Source: a virus. From it: a stretch of DNA of 35,130 bases. The stretch spans positions 1 to 35,130 of the IMG/VR virus record IMGVR_UViG_3300046008_000877; one strand, given 5' to 3'. The notes below the pieces were generated by a model, which made no database searches, was not told the origin of the DNA, and saw only the letters and a program-made list of their open reading frames with translations. Positions 6,756 to 12,298 of the stretch are shown here, piece after piece. The translations under genes and the position numbers were made by a program. Every line of letters starts with the position of its first letter. Position 1 is the first letter of the stretch.

Positions 6756-6989
6756 TCACGCTTGTAGTTTGTTCTTGCCATCATTGTGAGAGTTGACGAA
6801 GTTACCTCTGTGAAAGAAATCAGAAGGTAGGTCGAAGAGCTTTTTGCTCTGCTTTGTGCAGAAGTAGCAATTATCTTCTTCATACATAGGATAGGTGAAC
6901 ATGAACTTGCCAGTTTGCACACTAGGTGCACTTTTATCAGCGACAAGTTGGCGAGGGTAAGTTCCGCATTTTTTACAAAGTCTGGTCAT
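6756..6989 (-). CDS. small zinc-ribbon-like protein (77 aa)
   Basis: Two CxxC pairs are visible: CKKC at residues 5-8 (MTRLCKKCGTYPRQ) and CYFC near residues 41-44 (EEDNCYFCTKQSKKLFDLP). This is the layout of a small zinc ribbon. The start ATG 6989 has a GGAG box and overlaps the end of the 73-residue gene by 17 nt. Phage proteins of this kind often bind nucleic acid or act as adaptors, but nothing specific can be said here. Confidence 0.65.
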   Translation of the reverse strand: MTRLCKKCGTYPRQLVADKSAPSVQTGKFMFTYPMYEEDNCYFCTKQSKKLFDLPSDFFHRGNFVNSHNDGKNKLQA

Positions 6990-7194
6990 TTTTAGCTCCT
7001 TTTGAGGTTGTGAGGGTTGCTATTTGCTCTTTTGTCCAAACCACTGGCTTGCCATTCCTTTGATATCGGTAAGGGCTTGCTATTTTTAGTGGTTTGCGAT
7101 ATAGAGGACACTTTGCCAAGATGTCTTTTTTCTCTAATTGCCAGCAAATTTGCACTTCCGGATCCTCCCTTTGGTTAATCTTCCAGTGATTCAT
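6973..7194 (-). CDS. small basic hypothetical protein (73 aa)
   Basis: The product begins MNHWKINQREDPEVQICWQL and is basic (KKDILAKCPLYRKPLKIASP; KPVVWTKEQIATL). No motif is recognised. It overlaps the 58-residue gene upstream by 20 nt and the zinc-ribbon gene downstream by 17 nt, and has only a weak ribosome binding site (GGGATG context). Expression probably depends on translational coupling. Confidence 0.5.
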   Translation of the reverse strand: MNHWKINQREDPEVQICWQLEKKDILAKCPLYRKPLKIASPYRYQRNGKPVVWTKEQIATLTTSKGAKNDQTL

Positions 7195-7351
7195 CCCATA
7201 GTTGATTTACTTCATCTATCATGTCGATTAATTCATTGCGCAAGTAGGTTAAAGTGTCATAAATATCCTCATAATCAGTATCCAGGCAAAGGTTACTTAC
7301 CAAGCCAGCGAGTTTGTTTTCATACTCTTCTGCCAACTTTCTTGCGTTCAT
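7175..7351 (-). CDS. small acidic helical protein (58 aa)
   Basis: I translated this frame directly: MNARKLAEEYENKLAGLVSN, then a Glu/Asp/Leu-rich helix ending DEVNQLWDESLED. AAAGGAG, formed by the end of palindrome copy 5, lies eight bases before ATG 7351. The protein is acidic and probably helical throughout; its function is unknown. The clear start signal makes it one of the better supported small genes here. Confidence 0.65.
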   Translation of the reverse strand: MNARKLAEEYENKLAGLVSNLCLDTDYEDIYDTLTYLRNELIDMIDEVNQLWDESLED

Positions 7352-7362
7352 TTAATGATCTC

Positions 7363-7385
7363 CTTTGTTTAATTATTGAACATAG
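7363..7385 (-). repeat. 23-bp start-associated palindrome, copy 5
   Basis: On the minus strand it reads CTATGTT, an AT-rich centre with one unusual base (ATTATT instead of AAATT), then AAACAAAG, which continues GAG to form the ribosome binding site of the 58-residue gene. Confidence 0.9.
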
Positions 7386-7411
7386 TTATGAGTGCCTAAT
7401 AGCATCTCTTG

Positions 7412-7442
7412 AAATCCTCAAGTTTTGGCAGCTTGAGGATTT
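7412..7442 (-). terminator. hairpin after the 50-aa membrane protein gene
   Basis: A perfect 11-bp stem (AAATCCTCAAG / CTTGAGGATTT, 7412-7422 and 7432-7442) with a 9-nt loop lies 10 nt beyond the stop of the 50-residue gene. On the minus strand the 3' arm ends GGATTTC. The T run is short, so it is a weak intrinsic terminator or an mRNA end-stabilising hairpin. Confidence 0.5.
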
Positions 7443-7451
7443 GGGGAGATG

Positions 7452-7604
7452 TTATGAGAACAAAATGCACAGCGCTATTGATGTGAGAATGATTGCGCTT
7501 GTTATGAGCTCGTTTTTAAGTTCTCGCCAGAATATCTGGCCGACATAGTAATCAGCGCCGAGTTGGTTTTGCACACAAGGTGCGTGGTAATCAGTTAAGA
7601 GCAT
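7452..7604 (-). CDS. single-span membrane protein (50 aa)
   Basis: I translated this frame directly: MLLTDYHAPCVQNQLGADYY, then a charged linker (FWRELKNELI) and a C-terminal hydrophobic segment TSAIILTSIALCILFS. One transmembrane helix at the very C-terminus suggests an N-in tail-anchored protein. AAAGGA precedes the ATG, within the last codons of the 54-residue gene; the two genes are 2 nt apart. A toxin, exclusion or anti-host membrane role is possible but unproven. Confidence 0.6.
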   Translation of the reverse strand: MLLTDYHAPCVQNQLGADYYVGQIFWRELKNELITSAIILTSIALCILFS

Positions 7605-7606
7605 AG

Positions 7607-7771
7607 TTAAATCCTTTCAAGGATATCAATTAGTTCTACTTGTGACATATCTATATTGCGCTCGGATAAAGCAGTAGTAACTGCTATTATAACAGACTTG
7701 CTATCATCTGAAATGCAAGGGATTGTTATCACAGAGCCATCAGATAACTGTATTCCAATATCAAAGTTCAT
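7607..7771 (-). CDS. small hypothetical protein (54 aa)
   Basis: I translated this frame directly: MNFDIGIQLSDGSVITIPCI, then a helical second half ending SQVELIDILERI. It looks like two strands and two helices. GAGGAT precedes ATG 7771, inside the end of the 43-residue gene (11-nt overlap). The operon order is 43-aa, 54-aa, then 50-aa membrane protein. Function is unknown. Confidence 0.55.
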   Translation of the reverse strand: MNFDIGIQLSDGSVITIPCISDDSKSVIIAVTTALSERNIDMSQVELIDILERI

Positions 7772-7892
7772 AATTATCCTCTACATGCCATTCAGGATTT
7801 TCAAGCAAATTATCAAGAACCATCTCCCAATATTCCACACTATCATGCAGCGGAATCTCGAGCTCTTCTTCACACCATTGTTTTAGAGTCAT
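7761..7892 (-). CDS. very small acidic protein (43 aa)
   Basis: I translated this frame directly: MTLKQWCEEELEIPLHDSVE, continuing with acidic and Trp-containing sequence to HVEDNYEL. AAAGGAGG, built from palindrome copy 6, gives it the strongest ribosome binding site in this cluster. High acidity, with Trp and Leu spacing, recalls DNA-mimic or inhibitor peptides, but that is speculation. It opens a transcript just past a terminator. Confidence 0.55.
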   Translation of the reverse strand: MTLKQWCEEELEIPLHDSVEYWEMVLDNLLENPEWHVEDNYEL

Positions 7893-7902
7893 GTTTGGCC
7901 TC

Positions 7903-7925
7903 CTTTGTTTAAAAAATGAACAGAG
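7903..7925 (-). repeat. 23-bp start-associated palindrome, copy 6
   Basis: Gene-side arm AAACAAAG runs into GAGG. The far arm is CTCTGTT, the only copy in which this outer arm differs from CTATGTT. It sits directly after a hairpin terminator, so it marks the start of the next gene cluster. Confidence 0.88.
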
Positions 7926-7934
7926 TTATTACCA

Positions 7935-7988
7935 AAAATCAGTTATTGTGGCCAACTTAACTTGCTCACGGTTAAAGCCACAATAACT
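7935..7988 (-). terminator. intrinsic terminator after the 64-aa gene
   Basis: A perfect 12-bp stem (7941-7952 with 7977-7988, AGTTATTGTGGC / GCCACAATAACT) encloses 24 nt. On the minus strand it is followed by GATTTTTGG. It lies 20 nt past the stop of the 64-residue gene and ends the leftward transcript that starts near 9126. Confidence 0.65.
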
Positions 7989-8007
7989 TGCTCGCTATGC
8001 TCGCTGG

Positions 8008-8202
8008 TTATATCCCTTGTGCCTCATCCATTGCTTCATTTACTTCATCAAGACTTGTTGAAGTTTCATCTATGAGGTTTTCAAGAGAATCAAAAAGTTC
8101 ATCCAGATCTGTTGCCAGTTCTACATCTGCAAGTGATGCTCTGATTCTGGCAGTTATTCTCTTCCTCAAGTCTTTGTCGATTTTCTCAATCTTTTTGCTC
8201 AT
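8008..8202 (-). CDS. small coiled-coil hypothetical protein (64 aa)
   Basis: The product, MSKKIEKIDKDLRKRITARI followed by acidic Leu-rich helices ending EVNEAMDEAQGI, is basic at the N-terminus, acidic at the C-terminus, and likely all helical. A GGAAAAGAAAA stretch precedes the ATG. It is the last gene before the terminator at 7935-7988. Function is unknown. Confidence 0.6.
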   Translation of the reverse strand: MSKKIEKIDKDLRKRITARIRASLADVELATDLDELFDSLENLIDETSTSLDEVNEAMDEAQGI

Positions 8203-8214
8203 TTTCTTTTCCTT

Positions 8215-8820
8215 TCACATTGTTATCTTAACATTACCAGACAAAAAGTCACTTATGCTGGCGGGAGTGATTCCCTTTGCATTGCAATCTTTGGCATAAT
8301 TGTTATAATTGTCAAGATCTTCTGGAGTGATGTCATTAGGGAAGATCTCAATTCCCTTTGCCTGTTTGCATCTTATCCTATCATCTTCACTAATTGGTAA
8401 CTTTGGATCACAGCTATCTTTGTGCATATCGTTGTAGAGTTTATCACACTTTTGCATATTTCTGAGAACTTGCTGTTTAAGTGCTTCATCTTCACTGATA
8501 ATTGCATTAGGATTGCTTTCAAAAGGCACAATAATACCTTGTGATCCTTTGCTATCACACATAAACATATCAACTATTTTCTTATGCCTTTTGTTTTTAG
8601 CTAAAACTGGCAATCCTTGCTGGCTGAGATAATCAAGAGCCAGTGATTCAGAGAATGTAGTTCCATTCTTACCAATATTAGCCATGAAGAACTCAAATGC
8701 TTTCTCAATAGCTTGACTTTTGCTTATGATAGGAACACCTAAATTCTTCAGAGCACTAAGACCTTGTGCGAACTGGCACACACTCAGATTGACTTGTATT
8801 GGAATCTTTAATTCTGTCAT
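8215..8820 (-). CDS. hypothetical early protein (201 aa)
   Basis: I use ATG 8820, preceded by AAAGGA; the GTG at 8835 lies inside that ribosome binding site. The 201-residue product begins MTELKIPIQVNLSVCQFAQG, with a helix-rich N-terminal half, a Lys-rich middle (LAKNKRHKKIVDMFM) and an acidic C-terminal part (ITPEDLDNYNNYAKD). Five Cys residues show no clear metal pattern. It is second in the operon after the 74-residue gene and probably early. No family is recognised. Confidence 0.65.
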   Translation of the reverse strand: MTELKIPIQVNLSVCQFAQGLSALKNLGVPIISKSQAIEKAFEFFMANIGKNGTTFSESLALDYLSQQGLPVLAKNKRHKKIVDMFMCDSKGSQGIIVPFESNPNAIISEDEALKQQVLRNMQKCDKLYNDMHKDSCDPKLPISEDDRIRCKQAKGIEIFPNDITPEDLDNYNNYAKDCNAKGITPASISDFLSGNVKITM

Positions 8821-8821
8821 A

Positions 8822-9046
8822 TCAGATCCTTTCACCTACTGGCTTATAAACAGCTAAAACATCTGTATCTGTTTGAACTAAGTCAATTATCTGATTATCT
8901 CTCAATTCATTTAATTTGCAAAGAATGACAATTTCAGAGTAACTGTTGAAAAGCTCTGTAATTGTCTTAACTGGAATTCCATTCTTTGCTACATATACCA
9001 TGTGGACTATTTTTCTACCTAACTGTTTTTGCTGATCAAATTGCAT
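8822..9046 (-). CDS. first early leftward gene, possible winged-helix protein (74 aa)
   Basis: The product starts MQFDQQKQLGRKIVHMVYVA; residues 24-56 (IPVKTITELFNSYSEIVILC, then KLNELRDNQIIDLV) have the helix-helix-recognition pattern of a small winged-helix DNA-binding domain. The gene is first after the operator/promoter region at 9068-9131, the usual place for an autoregulator. It could be the protein that binds the operators or the 23-bp palindromes. AAAGGA precedes ATG 9046. The fold and role are inferred. Confidence 0.6.
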   Translation of the reverse strand: MQFDQQKQLGRKIVHMVYVAKNGIPVKTITELFNSYSEIVILCKLNELRDNQIIDLVQTDTDVLAVYKPVGERI

Positions 9047-9067
9047 TAGTTATCCTTTCATGTGTTT

Positions 9068-9131
9068 AATTGTTGACAATTGTTCAATTTGAATTGTATG
9101 GTATCATTGAATTGGCGAATTGTCAACAATT
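9068..9131. promoter_or_regulatory. paired palindromic operators with face-to-face promoters
   Basis: Two near-identical 14-bp palindromes, AATTGTTGACAATT (9068-9081) and its reverse complement (9118-9131), lie 50 bp apart centre to centre, about five helical turns. Each contains a TTGACA box pointing inward. The minus-strand promoter is TTGACA-17-TACCAT, leading into the 74-residue gene; the plus-strand one is TTGACA-18-TATGGT. Their -10 boxes overlap at 9097-9103. The arrangement suggests a repressor-controlled early switch. Confidence 0.6.
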
Positions 9132-9222
9132 AATTTCGTAATAAAATGCAATAAAATCACATGGTTATAAAATGAATTTTAATTGATCCCAATTACAAAA
9201 TCCCAAATGATTTGATGTTTTA

Positions 9223-9416
9223 AATCATGGGGCACCCTCCACCACCGCCCGTGAACATAGTTGGTTATAGATGATCTTAGTTATTATATTCTTACTATTA
9301 TAAAAAAAAAAGAATAATATATATAAAAAAAAATAATAATAAAGATAACAACCACCTAAAGACCACCACTACCACCCAACTATGTTCAAAACCGGAAAAT
9401 GGGGTGCCCCATGATT
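9223..9416. repeat. nested inverted repeat around AT-rich core, candidate origin
   Basis: An outer perfect 15-bp inverted repeat (9223-9237 / 9402-9416, AATCATGGGGCACCC) and an inner perfect 13-bp one (9252-9264 / 9376-9388, TGAACATAGTTGG) flank an almost pure A/T stretch (about 9280-9350). The inner arms are half-sites of the 23-bp palindrome. AAATCATG recurs at 9222, 9426 and 9441, like iterons. No gene lies within. A replication origin is the leading idea; it is inference. Confidence 0.5.
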
Positions 9417-9472
9417 GAATGATTGAAATCATGATAACATGAAATCATGCAAACAATCAATTGTGGCCTGCC

Positions 9473-9495
9473 CTATGTTCAAAAAATAAACATAG
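9473..9495. repeat. 23-bp palindrome, copy 7 (perfect arms, no adjacent start)
   Basis: Both arms are intact. It lies beyond the 3' end of the 53-residue gene (9562) and beside the candidate origin. No start codon with a ribosome binding site follows on either strand. The 66 bp between it and 9562 show nothing else. Confidence 0.9.
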
Positions 9496-9561
9496 CTGGC
9501 CTCCAAACCACTGGTCTCCAGCTATCACCTATACCGACATCAAAAGTTATCGTAACTAAAG

Positions 9562-9723
9562 TTAAAATAAAAAATCTATATCCAAACCATCTGCAATGTC
9601 ACAAATATGCTCGAAGAATCCTAAAGTGTGTTGAATCGCTAATAAATCCAAAAAGTCACAAGTCCAATGACTAATCTCCCGGCCAGTAATGTCTGATAAC
9701 ATCAAAAAATGCAAAAGTGTCAT
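9562..9723 (-). CDS. small hypothetical protein with strong RBS (53 aa)
   Basis: I translated this frame directly: MTLLHFLMLSDITGREISHW, then TCDFLDLLAIQHTLGFFE and an acidic end ICDIADGLDIDFLF. A perfect GGAGG lies five bases before ATG 9723. The box is inside the 42-residue frame upstream, with a 53-nt overlap. The protein is hydrophobic and acidic with three Cys. Function is unknown. The opposite-strand frame over the same DNA has no ribosome binding site and reads through a palindrome copy. Confidence 0.55.
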   Translation of the reverse strand: MTLLHFLMLSDITGREISHWTCDFLDLLAIQHTLGFFEHICDIADGLDIDFLF

Positions 9724-9799
9724 AACTGCCTCCATTCACAGCATCGCTGTGTGTCGGCATAAGTGATAACTGGAAATCACCAAAGCCACTGACCCTCAT
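9671..9799 (-). CDS. very small hypothetical protein (42 aa)
   Basis: I translated this frame directly: MRVSGFGDFQLSLMPTHSDA, ending FFDVIRHYWPGD. A GGAG box lies seven bases before ATG 9799. The gene follows the 158-residue gene after 45 nt and overlaps the 53-residue gene. Its first codons lie inside an imperfect 24-bp inverted repeat, with a degenerate partner at 10427-10450. It could be a leader peptide coupling translation of the next gene. Function is unknown. Confidence 0.45.
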   Translation of the reverse strand: MRVSGFGDFQLSLMPTHSDAVNGGSYDTFAFFDVIRHYWPGD

Positions 9800-9844
9800 G
9801 TGAGCACTCCAATTGAAGTGCCCTGTTAGTGTTAATCGCTATCG

Positions 9845-10321
9845 CTAATCATCATCTCCATCTAAAACATCTGCCATCGTTACTGTGGGCTGCAAAATGG
9901 GCTGTGCCAATGTTGGCTGTGGTGTCTGGGCTGTCTGAACTGGGCGCTTAACCTGTGGTGGTGCCATTACTGGATCTCCCACATGTTCCATTGCCCAGCT
10001 GATGAACTGATCTCTGCGATCTGGGGTCATCCTCAAAAAAACTGTCTCAACGCTAACTGTGGTGCGCTTACCTGCTGGAGCATACAAACTCTTCACGTTA
10101 ACTCGCTGAATGCCAACTCCTAATCTCAAAAAGTCATCCCTGTTGAGGCTCCTGCAGTGCGCTTGCCATGTCACCCTTGGACTCTGACCTCCACTGAGCA
10201 GGGTCATCATCTCCTGCATGTCATAACCTGTGAAATCAAACTCCACCTGTGCGGTCACTGTTGCAACCGTCACGCCATTAGCTATCTGGGAAATCCTGAT
10301 CTGTTGAACCGGTGCTATCAT
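9845..10321 (-). CDS. hypothetical protein with Pro/Gln linker and acidic tail (158 aa)
   Basis: Start ATG 10321 has a strong GGAGG seven bases upstream. The N-terminal 110 residues (MIAPVQQIRISQIANGVTVA and on) alternate strands and helices, with FDFTGYDMQEMMTLL and basic patches (QAHCRSLNRDD). Then comes a Pro/Gln/Thr-rich linker (about 118-145, KRPVQTAQTPQPTLAQP) and a short acidic end, ADVLDGDDD. A folded domain, disordered linker and acidic tip recall single-strand-binding protein architecture, but no OB-fold motif is clear. It is the gene nearest the divergence point on this arm. Confidence 0.65.
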   Translation of the reverse strand: MIAPVQQIRISQIANGVTVATVTAQVEFDFTGYDMQEMMTLLSGGQSPRVTWQAHCRSLNRDDFLRLGVGIQRVNVKSLYAPAGKRTTVSVETVFLRMTPDRRDQFISWAMEHVGDPVMAPPQVKRPVQTAQTPQPTLAQPILQPTVTMADVLDGDDD

Positions 10322-10342
10322 GTGATACCTCCATTGTGTGAA

Positions 10343-10372
10343 AATGTACGTTAAAGTGGCTGTCCGAATCAA
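10343..10372 (-). promoter_or_regulatory. possible promoter for the 158-aa gene
   Basis: On the minus strand TTGATT (10372-10367) and TACATT (10348-10343) are 18 bp apart, ending 22 nt before ATG 10321. The boxes are only moderately close to consensus. Confidence 0.35.
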
Positions 10373-10404
10373 CTAAACCCGGCCGCCCTATCTATAACCC
10401 TCTA

Positions 10405-10547
10405 ACACCGCAGGTGTCGAAGTTGAAGTGCTCACATGAAGACCAGTGGCTAACACTGGCAACCATCTAATGGACGAAGTCCATGCTGGCTCCCAATGAC
10501 CCGCTTCGGGATTCCCGCCTGCCAACCATAAGCTGGTTGCTGGGAGT
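10405..10547. ncRNA. cluster of perfect small hairpins, candidate structured RNA
   Basis: Six stems follow one another: ACACC-gca-GGTGT (10405-10417), CCAGTG-gctaa-CACTGG (10443-10459), ATGGAC-gaa-GTCCAT (10470-10484), and an outer CTCCCA/TGGGAG pair (about 10489 and 10541). The outer pair encloses CCCG-ctt-CGGG (10500-10510) and CAACC/GGTTG (10523-10539). Three have 3-nt loops. GCAACC (10459-10464) could alternatively pair with GGTTGC (10535-10540). No gene overlaps on either strand. It may act as a structured RNA or as DNA hairpins for protein binding; strand is unknown. Confidence 0.4.
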
Positions 10548-10655
10548 GCTGAATGTCAAAGATCTCGTTGCTGGCCACTGAGTGTGTCTAATGTATCCAA
10601 TGGCCCTTATGCTGATTGAAAAATCTGATGCACGCAATCATAGTGTGGTTCGAAA

Positions 10656-10692
10656 CATACTATGACCAGTTTAGTTTTTTAGACATAGTATG
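10656..10692. repeat. 9-bp perfect inverted repeat CATACTATG
   Basis: CATACTATG (10656-10664) pairs with CATAGTATG (10684-10692) around 19 nt that include a T6 run. A related CCTACTATGCC follows. It may be a weak terminator or a protein site unrelated to the 23-bp palindrome. Confidence 0.4.
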
Positions 10693-10867
10693 ACTCGAAG
10701 CCTACTATGCCTTCCTTCCACTTGCCACCATCATACACTGTTGGTGGCTATTGTCAAGGCCCTTGCCCTGACCACTTTGTTTGTCGCTTTCGTTAAATAC
10801 ATAATACATGATCCCAGTGGTTTGTCAACTTTCACATTCCCATGGCTGGAGTGATTTGCCATGTGAA

Positions 10868-10890
10868 CTATGTTCAAAAAATGAACATAG
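10868..10890. repeat. 23-bp palindrome, copy 8 (perfect arms, intergenic)
   Basis: Both arms and even the GTTC/GAAC steps are symmetrical here, making it the most perfect copy. It lies in the large intergenic region with no gene start nearby. Confidence 0.9.
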
Positions 10891-11557
10891 CCACAACCAA
10901 TCTCATGAAAATCCAAAGGGGGATGATCCTCCCTTCGGTCGGACAATAGCATTGAGTAGGAAATATATAAGATTTTGAATACCCACAAATATGTGTAATT
11001 AACGTGGTGCACGCCTTCATACCACATTTGGCAACCCATACAATCCAACACACCATGCGCCCAGCGCATTGTGGTGGTCATTTGGCGGCCATTAATGGCC
11101 ATTTCCAACAACAAATACCACCACCCCGACCAACCCGCCAACAACACTAACCAATCGAACGTAGTGAGGAATGGCCAGATAGCGACTCTGGTAGCGGTAG
11201 CGGCACTATGCTGAAAGCGGCATTTGTGTTGGCCTTTTGTTAGGTGAGTTAACGTGGTGATGATGGTGGATGGGTGGTGGTTGGTTGGTGTGATTCATCA
11301 TGGTGTGGTGGTTGCGTGTTGTGGTGGGCATTGTGGGGCGTTTGAACGGCATTTCCGCCCATAATCACATCCCGCCAACCACATTGCCCCGACCGTAGGG
11401 AGTGTATGTTAATCTAAATGTAGTGAGGAATTTGCCCCGAGCGTAGCGAGTTAGATAGGGATAGCGACAGCGATAGCGGCTAAGATCGCAATAGCCGCTA
11501 TGTGGCGACCAAAGGGAGCAAAACAAACCAGATTTAAACTATGGTGATAACAACTGT

Positions 11558-11626
11558 ATCGCGCAACCAGTAATTTTGCGCGATTAAGGTGACTTGGCGG
11601 AAAATTTCTGCGCAACCAAAGGTTGC
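11558..11626. repeat. two hairpins sharing GCGCAACCA
   Basis: ATCGCGCAA / TTGCGCGAT (11558-11566 and 11576-11584) forms a 9-bp stem with a 9-nt loop. GCAACC-aaa-GGTTGC (11612-11626) follows. Both contain GCGCAACCA. They lie 20-90 bp upstream of the main rightward promoter, so they may be regulator or terminase binding sites. Confidence 0.4.
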
Positions 11627-11645
11627 AATTGTGGGAAATAATGGG

Positions 11646-11674
11646 TTGACATCTTGGTAAAAATGTTGTAATGT
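11646..11674 (+). promoter_or_regulatory. sigma70-type promoter of the rightward arm
   Basis: TTGACA (11646-11651), 17 bp, TAATGT (11669-11674): identical boxes and spacing to the leftward promoter at 5778-5806. The leader to ATG 11711 is about 30 nt and includes AAAAAGG. It is probably host-polymerase driven. Confidence 0.7.
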
Positions 11675-11710
11675 GGTTTTAAAATCTTCACACCAAAAAG
11701 GCAACTTTGC

Positions 11711-12259
11711 ATGGCTACACTAACAAAAGAACAATCTGAGCGTTACACTATGCCATATCGCAGTGACCAACGATTCGGTCCTGTGCTCAGCAAGAAGAAT
11801 TGGCAAGTAGGCCAACTATGGGACTTGCATCATGAAGTGATTCGGATGTTGTTGCTGGGAATGAAGCAAACTGACATCGCAGCAAAACTCAACATCACCG
11901 ATTGCCAAGTCTCGAAGATCAAAAACTCCCAAGTCGTCCAAGATCGCTTATCGCTGATGCGTGCATCTCGTGATGTTCAAACTATTGACATCTCAAGGGA
12001 TATTCTGGAAGTTGCACCTCGTGCCCTAAAACTATTGAAAAATATCGTTGAAAATGAGGGAGAAGGTCGTCAAGCAACTATTGGATTGCGTAGCAAGGTG
12101 GCTGAGAGCTTGCTCGACAGGGCGGGATTTGGGGCAGTGAAGAAATTGCAAAGTGAAAATGTGCATACCTTTTATGATGCTAATGAAATTGAGCGCATAA
12201 AGCAAAGGGCTATGCTCGCCAGCGGCGAGGTGGAAGAGGCCATAGTGGTGAATGGCTAA
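11711..12259 (+). CDS. terminase small subunit-like DNA-binding protein
   Basis: The 182-residue product has a helix-turn-helix near residues 42-73 (MLLLGMKQTDIAAKLNITDC, QVSKIKNS). A helical oligomerisation-like segment follows, with SLLDRAGFGAVKKLQSENVH, then YDANEIERIKQRA. This closing pattern (LLDRAG, then a basic stretch, then an E-I-E helix) is common in phage small terminases, which recognise the packaging site and load TerL. It is first on the rightward transcript, beside a hairpin-rich region. TerL lies 15 kb away, which is unusual. A transcriptional regulator is the alternative. Confidence 0.6.
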   Translation: MATLTKEQSERYTMPYRSDQRFGPVLSKKNWQVGQLWDLHHEVIRMLLLGMKQTDIAAKLNITDCQVSKIKNSQVVQDRLSLMRASRDVQTIDISRDILEVAPRALKLLKNIVENEGEGRQATIGLRSKVAESLLDRAGFGAVKKLQSENVHTFYDANEIERIKQRAMLASGEVEEAIVVNG

Positions 12260-12261
12260 CG

Positions 12262-12284
12262 CTATGTTCAAAAATTAAACAAAG
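12262..12284 (+). repeat. 23-bp start-associated palindrome, copy 9
   Basis: It lies 2 nt after the TerS-like stop codon. The gene-side arm is AAACAAAG followed by AGG, giving the ribosome binding site for the 1244-residue fibre gene 14 nt later. Confidence 0.9.
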
Positions 12285-12298
12285 AGGACAATGCTGCT

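Larger units (their letters stand above)
9785..10450. repeat. 24-bp inverted repeats (21/24 identical) flanking the 158-aa gene
   Basis: Positions 9785-9808 and the reverse complement of 10427-10450 match at 21 of 24 bases, and all three differences are transitions. They bracket the 158-residue gene. The right copy starts like the 42-residue gene (ATGAAGACCAGTGGC) but hits TAA after five codons, so it may be a remnant of an inverted duplication. Confidence 0.5.
10693..11645. other. gene-free intergenic region, candidate packaging site
   Basis: No convincing gene is seen on either strand. It contains palindrome copy 8, ATGCGC-cca-GCGCAT (11055-11069), the 14-bp palindrome GGCCATTAATGGCC (11087-11100), a C-rich block (about 11110-11150) followed by a G-rich block (about 11250-11340) with many GG steps, and ATAGCGGCTA / TAGCCGCTAT (11473-11501). 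GTAGTGAGGAAT occurs twice (near 11162 and 11418). Its position just before the TerS-like gene fits a cos or pac site, which is inference. Confidence 0.4.

Noticed and set aside
9447-9674. 75-codon open frame on the plus strand
   Set aside because: There is no ribosome binding site, it reads through palindrome copy 7, and it lies opposite two minus-strand frames with GGAG or GGAGG boxes.
10640-10664. T-arm-like sequence GGTTCGAAA suggesting a tRNA
   Set aside because: No acceptor stem, anticodon arm or D arm can be drawn around it, and the loop has the wrong length.
10731-11147. 138-codon open frame on the minus strand in the intergenic region
   Set aside because: It reads through palindrome copy 8 and through hairpins, has no ribosome binding site at its TTG start, and has an odd composition (many Trp, His, Met). 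It is more likely a chance open frame.
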